Shown here: positions 59,804 to 64,000 of the stretch, piece after piece
How positions within the stretch are numbered: position 1 is the first letter of the stretch
How the letters are laid out: each line of letters starts with the position of its first letter
Source of the DNA: Candidatus Methylomirabilota bacterium
Lineage (GTDB): Bacteria; Methylomirabilota; Methylomirabilia; Rokubacteriales; CSP1-6
Length of the DNA: 64,000 bases
Direction of reading: 5' to 3'
NCBI GenBank assembly: GCA_035936835.1
Contig: DASYVT010000023.1
Coordinates: 1 to 64,000 of the forward strand
Position numbers and translations under genes: made by a program
The notes under the pieces: model-generated
The model's database searches: none
Told to the model about the DNA's origin: nothing
Seen by the model: the letters and a program-made list of their open reading frames with translations, nothing else

Positions 59804-60310
59804 GTGGACCGACTCTGGGCGCCGTGGCGGATGGCCTACGTGACATCCGTCGGAGCGCCGCCCGCCACGCCCCCCGCCACGCCCGATGGCTGCATCCTCT
59901 GCGACGCGCTCGTGTCCGGCGATGACAAGGGGAACCGCATTCTCCGCCGGGGCCCGAAAGCCTTCCTGATCCTCAACAAGTACCCGTACGCGTCGGGCCA
60001 TGTCATGGCCGCGGTCAACCGCCACGTCGGCTCTCTCGAGGAGACAGCTTCGGACGAGATCTGCCAGGTCATGGAGCTCGTGCAGGCGGCGGTCCGGGCT
60101 CTCACCCGCGCCTATGCCCCCGAGGGCTTCAACGTCGGCCTCAACCAGGGGCGCGCGGCGGGAGCCGGCGTGCCCAAGCACCTGCACATCCACATCGTGC
60201 CGCGCTGGAGCGGCGACGTCAACTTCATGCCCGTCGTGAGCGACACTCGCGTCCTGCCAGAGAACCTGGATACGACGTATGACCGCCTGCTGGCGGCGCT
60301 CGGCTCGTGA
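59804..60310 (+). CDS. HIT-family protein (Ap4A phosphorylase-like nucleotide hydrolase)
   Basis: The 168-residue protein has RLWAPWRMAYV, the zinc-type CILC motif, ILNKYPYASGHVMA and the HIT motif HLHIHIVPRWSGDVNFMP. This variant is shared with mycobacterial Ap4A phosphorylase and Fhit-like enzymes. It carries a 12-bp in-frame duplication (59861-59884) coding PPATPPATP near residue 20. The start is GTG 59804; the stop overlaps mutS (GTGA). Confidence 0.88.
   Translation: MDRLWAPWRMAYVTSVGAPPATPPATPDGCILCDALVSGDDKGNRILRRGPKAFLILNKYPYASGHVMAAVNRHVGSLEETASDEICQVMELVQAAVRALTRAYAPEGFNVGLNQGRAAGAGVPKHLHIHIVPRWSGDVNFMPVVSDTRVLPENLDTTYDRLLAALGS
59861..59884 (+). repeat. 12-bp exact tandem duplication in the HIT gene
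   Basis: CCCGCCACGCCC occurs twice in a row (59861-59872, 59873-59884) without mismatch. It encodes the PPAT repeat in a non-conserved stretch between the N-terminal WAPWRM motif and the CILC motif. Confidence 0.9.
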
Positions 60311-62934
60311 GGGACCCCTCGGCCGAGCTGTCGCCCCAGCTGTCACCCCAGCTGTCACCCATGATGTTGCAGTACCGGGAGCTGAAGCGGCGCTACCCGG
60401 ACTACGTGCTGCTCTTCCGCCTCGGTGACTTCTACGAGATGTTCTTCGAGGACGCCCACGAGGGCGCCAAACTGCTGCAGATCACGCTGACCTCACGGCA
60501 AAAGGGAGAGGGCGCCATTCCGATGGCCGGTATCCCGCACCATGCCGCGGACGGCTACATCGCGCGGCTGATACGGGCCGGACGGAAGGTGGCCGTGTGC
60601 GAGCAGATGGAAGCGCCGGCCAAGGGCAAGAAGCTCGTCCGGCGAGAGGTCGTCCGGGTCATCACGCCCGGTACGCTCACCGACACCCAGTATCTCGACG
60701 GGGCCGCGAACAATTACCTCCTGGCCGTCCACAGGGCGGGCGCCGGCGCCGGCCGGACGCTGGGCGCCGCCCTGGTGGACGTTTCCACGGGCGAGTTCTG
60801 GGTCGGTGAAGCCGCGGGCGACGGAGCGGCGCTGCTCGACGCGGCCCTCCTGCGGCGGCCCGCCGAGTGCCTCGTGGCTGGGGAAGAAGACCAGGATCTC
60901 GCCGCCCGGCTCGCCGCCGCAGGGATCATGGTGACCCGCGGGGAGCCCTCGTGGTTCGCGCTGCGCCAGGCGCGTGAGCGGCTCGCGGCGCACTTCCGTG
61001 TTCACTCGCTCGACAGCCTGGGCGTGGGCGAGATGGGCGCCGGGCTTCAGGCCTCGGGCGCTGCCCTCGCGTATCTGCGGGAGACGCAGGGCGAGGCGCT
61101 CGGCCACCTCGCCCGTCTCCAGCGCCTGATCCCGGGCGACGCCATGGTGCTCGATCCCACCGCCGTCGCCACGCTCGAGCTCTTCGAGAACGCCCAGGAA
61201 GGGACCCTGCGCGGCTCTCTCCTTGCGACCCTCGACCGGACTCGGACGCCGATGGGCGCACGAACCCTCCGCCAGTGGCTGCTGCGGCCGCTTCTGGACA
61301 CGGGCGCCATCTCGCGACGCCAGGATGCCGTCGCGGCGCTGGTCGCGGAGCCGCAGCAGCGGGCCGCCGTGCGGAAGCAGATCCACGGCATCGGCGACCT
61401 CGAGCGGCTCTCGAGCCGGGCCGCCCTCGGCGTCGCGCATGCGCGGGATCTGACGGGACTCCGTACCTTTCTCGGTTCCCTCCCGGCTGTCCGCGAGGCG
61501 CTCGGCGGACTCTCAGCGCCACTCCTCGCTGAGGTGGGGGAGGAGATCGCGGCCCTGCCGGCGCTGCAGAAGCTGCTCGTGGACGCTCTCGAGGACGAGC
61601 CGCCGCTGACGCTCCGGGAGGGCGGCCTGGTCCGGGAGATCTGGAGCGCCGATCTCGGCGAGATCAAGCGCGGGGCGCGGGAGGCGCGAGAGTGGATCGC
61701 TGCCCTGGAGGGACGTGAGCGGGAGCGCACGGGCATCCCCACGCTCCGCGTGCGCTTCAACCGCGTCTTCGGCTACGGCATCGAGGTGAGCAACGCGCAC
61801 GTGGCTAAGGTGCCCGGCGAGTACATACGGCGCCAGACCCTGGTGGGCGCCGAGCGGTACGTCACCGTCGCGCTCAAGGAGTACGAAGGCCGCGTGCTTG
61901 GGGCTGAGGAGCGGATGGCCAAGCTCGAGCTGGAGCTCTTCCAGGAGGTCCGTGCCGCCGTCGCGGCCGAGGCGTCGGCGCTGCTCCGAACGGCACGGGC
62001 GGTCGGGACGCTGGACGCGCTCGCATCGCTCGGCGAGATCGCCCACGAGCGTGGGTACGTGAGGCCGCAGGTCGACGACGGCCGAATGCTCGACATCGCG
62101 GAGGGCCGCCATCCCGTGCTCGAGTCGGGCGGCGAGCGCCCCTTCACGCCCAACGACCTCCACCTCGACCCCGACCGCGAGCAGGTGATGATTCTGACGG
62201 GCCCCAACATGAGCGGCAAGAGCGTGTTCATGCGCCAAGCGGCGCTGCTGGTGATCCTGGCCCAGATGGGCAGCTTCGTCCCGGCGCGGTCGGCCCGGAT
62301 CGGGGTCGTGGACCGGATCCTGACCCGCGTCGGGGCCCAGGACAACCTCGCGCGGGGCCAGAGTACTTTTCTCGTGGAAATGGTCGAGACCGCGAGCATC
62401 CTGCACAACGCCACGGAACGAACTCTGGTTCTACTTGACGAGGTGGGGCGCGGCACCTCGACCTTCGACGGGCTCGCCATCGCCTGGGCCGTGACCGAGG
62501 AGCTTCACGACCGCGGTCGCGGCGCGAAGGTGCTCTTCGCCACTCATTACCACGAGCTCACCGCCCTCGCCGATCGGCTCGCGCGCGTCCGCAACTTCCA
62601 CGTCGCCGTCAAGGAATGGAACGACGAGATCATCTTCCTTCACAAGGTCGGGCCCGGCGGGACGGACCGGTCCTACGGCATCCAGGTCGCCCGCCTCGCC
62701 GGCTTGCCGAAGGCCGTCATCGCGCGCGCGCGGGAAATCCTCGCCGACCTCAGCCAGAATCCCGGCGCGCTCGTCCCGGGTCAGCCCGAGCCGACCCCGC
62801 AGCTCGGTCTTTTCCCGCATACCGCCAACCCCGTGCTCAAGGAGCTGGGCGCGCTCGACGTCTCGTCCCTCACACCGCTGGAGGCGCTCAACCTCCTGGC
62901 CGAGTGGCAGCGGCGTCTCAAGGCGCAGCCGTGA
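60307..62934 (+). CDS. mutS: DNA mismatch repair protein MutS
   Basis: MutS recognises base mismatches. The 875-residue protein has the mismatch-binding F-x-E motif in LGDFYEMFFEDAH, a connector and core-clamp region, and the ATPase with Walker A GPNMSGKSVFMRQAALLV, LLDEVGRGTSTFDGLA (Walker B) and THYHELTALAD. The N-terminal tail holds a LSPQLSPQLSP repeat from three 12-bp units (60325-60360). The GTG start overlaps the HIT stop; ATG 60361 is an alternative that would omit the repeat. mutL follows by GTGA overlap. Confidence 0.97.
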   Translation: MRDPSAELSPQLSPQLSPMMLQYRELKRRYPDYVLLFRLGDFYEMFFEDAHEGAKLLQITLTSRQKGEGAIPMAGIPHHAADGYIARLIRAGRKVAVCEQMEAPAKGKKLVRREVVRVITPGTLTDTQYLDGAANNYLLAVHRAGAGAGRTLGAALVDVSTGEFWVGEAAGDGAALLDAALLRRPAECLVAGEEDQDLAARLAAAGIMVTRGEPSWFALRQARERLAAHFRVHSLDSLGVGEMGAGLQASGAALAYLRETQGEALGHLARLQRLIPGDAMVLDPTAVATLELFENAQEGTLRGSLLATLDRTRTPMGARTLRQWLLRPLLDTGAISRRQDAVAALVAEPQQRAAVRKQIHGIGDLERLSSRAALGVAHARDLTGLRTFLGSLPAVREALGGLSAPLLAEVGEEIAALPALQKLLVDALEDEPPLTLREGGLVREIWSADLGEIKRGAREAREWIAALEGRERERTGIPTLRVRFNRVFGYGIEVSNAHVAKVPGEYIRRQTLVGAERYVTVALKEYEGRVLGAEERMAKLELELFQEVRAAVAAEASALLRTARAVGTLDALASLGEIAHERGYVRPQVDDGRMLDIAEGRHPVLESGGERPFTPNDLHLDPDREQVMILTGPNMSGKSVFMRQAALLVILAQMGSFVPARSARIGVVDRILTRVGAQDNLARGQSTFLVEMVETASILHNATERTLVLLDEVGRGTSTFDGLAIAWAVTEELHDRGRGAKVLFATHYHELTALADRLARVRNFHVAVKEWNDEIIFLHKVGPGGTDRSYGIQVARLAGLPKAVIARAREILADLSQNPGALVPGQPEPTPQLGLFPHTANPVLKELGALDVSSLTPLEALNLLAEWQRRLKAQP
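60325..60360 (+). repeat. Three 12-bp in-frame tandem units in the mutS N terminus
   Basis: Units at 60325-60336, 60337-60348 and 60349-60360; the last two are identical (CAGCTGTCACCC) and the first differs at two bases. They encode LSPQLSPQLSP, upstream of the conserved mismatch-binding domain. Confidence 0.9.
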
Positions 62935-64000
62935 ACCCCATCCGCCTCCTGCCCGATCACCTCATCAACAAGATCGCCGCGGGCGAGGTCGTGGAGCGGC
63001 CGGCGTCGGTGGTCAAGGAGCTCGTTGAGAACGCGATAGACGCCGGCGGGCGTGTCATCACGGTGGAGCTGAAAGACGCGGGGCGGCAGCTCATCCGGGT
63101 CACCGATGATGGCACCGGCATGACGCGCGCCGACGTCGACATGGCGCTCCGGCGCCACGCGACGTCGAAGATCTCCGACGAGGGCGACCTGGCGGCCATC
63201 GCGACCCTGGGCTTTCGCGGCGAGGCCCTGCCGGCCATCTGCGCCGTTAGCCGTTTCGAGATCCTCTCATGCCCCCGCGGCGGCGCCGTGGGCACTCTCG
63301 TGCGCGGGGCGGGAGGAACGGTCGTCGATCGCCTCGAGGTCGAGGCCGCGCCCGGCACGTCCGTCGAGATCCAGGATCTCTTCTTCAACACGCCGGCGCG
63401 GCTCAAGTTTCTCCGGAGCGCGCCGGCCGAGCTGGCCTTCATCCTCCGGCTCCTGCAGGGCATCGCCCTCGCGCGGCCGGACCTGCATCTCCGCGCACTC
63501 CACCACGGCAAGGCCGTGTTGACGGCGCCGGCGGCGGCAACTCTGCGGGCCCGCGTCGGCGCCGTCTTGGGTTTCGAGACAGCGGAGGCGATGCTCGACG
63601 TGGATCACACGCAGGGGAATGTGCACGTCACCGGGCTCGCGGCACCGCCACAGCGGGCGCGCGGCAACCGCGACGAGATCACCCTCATCGTCAACGGCCG
63701 TCCGGTCCGTGATACGGCGCTAGCCCAGGGTCTGATCGAGGCCTACCGGCCCATGCTCCCGCGCCACCAATTCCCGGTGGCGGCGCTCCTGATCGACCTG
63801 CCCCTGCCTGAAGTCGACGTCAACGTCCACCCGACCAAGGCCTGGGTCCGCTTCCGCTCGCCGCGGCTGGTGCAGGAGGCAGTGTTCCGCGCCGTCCAGG
63901 ACGCTCTCCGCTCGCAGCGCGTCGTCCAACCCCAGCAAGGCCTTGGCGCGCCCGGCCGACCTGCTGACTGGGGGAGTACGGGGACCATGTCTGGGCCCCC
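62931..64000 (+). CDS. mutL: DNA mismatch repair protein MutL, N-terminal part (3' truncated by the window)
   Basis: MutL links MutS to strand excision. The visible 356 codons hold the GHKL ATPase domain: NKIAAGEVVERPASVVKELV, ENAIDAGG (Bergerat fold), GFRGEALPAICAV, DLFFNTPARLKFL, and the transducer domain to RLVQEAVFRAVQDAL at about 320. From about 340 it enters the Pro/Gln-rich interdomain linker, where bases 63970-64000 belong to the hairpin repeat also found before rpsA. The C-terminal dimerisation domain lies beyond the window. The start is GTG 62931, overlapping mutS. Confidence 0.96.
   Translation, partial: MNPIRLLPDHLINKIAAGEVVERPASVVKELVENAIDAGGRVITVELKDAGRQLIRVTDDGTGMTRADVDMALRRHATSKISDEGDLAAIATLGFRGEALPAICAVSRFEILSCPRGGAVGTLVRGAGGTVVDRLEVEAAPGTSVEIQDLFFNTPARLKFLRSAPAELAFILRLLQGIALARPDLHLRALHHGKAVLTAPAAATLRARVGAVLGFETAEAMLDVDHTQGNVHVTGLAAPPQRARGNRDEITLIVNGRPVRDTALAQGLIEAYRPMLPRHQFPVAALLIDLPLPEVDVNVHPTKAWVRFRSPRLVQEAVFRAVQDALRSQRVVQPQQGLGAPGRPADWGSTGTMSGP
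63970..64000 (+). repeat. Third copy of the 37-bp hairpin repeat, inside the mutL linker (cut by the window end)
   Basis: GGGGGAGTAC (63970-63979) is followed by GGGGACC, a 7-base loop ATGTCTG and GGCCCCC, with one A-C mismatch relative to the perfect stem of the copies at 56611-56685. In the mutL frame it is translated as WGSTGTMSGP. The rest of the unit, expected to read G then TTGCTG, is outside the window. Confidence 0.8.

Overview
This 64-kb window is a gene-dense, very GC-rich bacterial chromosome segment. All 57 protein genes I can support lie on the + strand, most joined by 1-56 base overlaps (ATGA, GTGA, TTGA, TGATG), and no stretch of 300 bases lacks a gene. I see no rRNA, tRNA, CRISPR array, transposase or phage gene. 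The content is core metabolism of a diderm (LPS-making) bacterium with lipid A, Kdo and heptose genes, Lol and Bam machinery. Base composition and gene order (riboflavin genes next to nusB, pheA-hisC-tyrA-aroA-cmk-rpsA, split HldE, LpxI in place of LpxH) suggest a deep-branching proteobacteria-like lineage such as Rokubacteria/Methylomirabilota or a deltaproteobacterial relative. That placement is inference, not a measured result.

Layout. 1-2868: the end of a sugar-nucleotide enzyme with a degenerate phosphomannomutase domain, tlyA and nadK. 2976-12966: recN, secA, smc, a rodZ-like gene and ftsY (DNA repair, protein export, chromosome organisation, membrane targeting). 12963-16856: a complete riboflavin operon ribD-ribE-ribBA-ribH, then nusB. 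16864-23786: a metallophosphoesterase, lnt, prfB (with a programmed +1 frameshift), lysS, lolC and lolD. 23996-26443: clpC, preceded by a striking array of 20-bp repeats. 26478-37238: outer-membrane biogenesis with bamA, skp, lpxD, lpxA, a Gfo/Idh oxidoreductase, lpxI, lpxB, a DUF374 acyltransferase, waaA and lpxK. 37238-47796: LPS core assembly with waaF, five consecutive GT4-type glycosyltransferases, gmhB, the two halves of HldE as separate genes, waaC and a GT2 enzyme. 47793-50922: trpS, scpA, scpB, rluB. 50943-56603: aromatic amino acid synthesis pheA-hisC-tyrA-aroA, then cmk and plsC. 56755-64000: rpsA, sppA, an HU/IHF gene, a HIT protein, mutS and the start of mutL.

The genes fit together as one envelope-building region: Lnt and LolCD mature and release lipoproteins, BamA and Skp assemble outer-membrane proteins, LpxA/D/I/B/K with WaaA make Kdo-lipid A, and GmhB, the HldE halves, WaaC and WaaF make and attach heptoses, after which an uncharacterised set of glycosyltransferases presumably builds a lineage-specific core.

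The least expected signals are small non-coding or repeat features: a 37-bp hairpin-forming repeat present twice before rpsA and again inside the mutL linker coding sequence; three 20-bp-spaced repeats before clpC; a 23-bp tandem repeat before recN; 12-15 bp in-frame duplications near gene ends; a probable CTG start for waaA; and a probable leaderless promoter at gmhB. I found no clear defence system or wholly new gene system.
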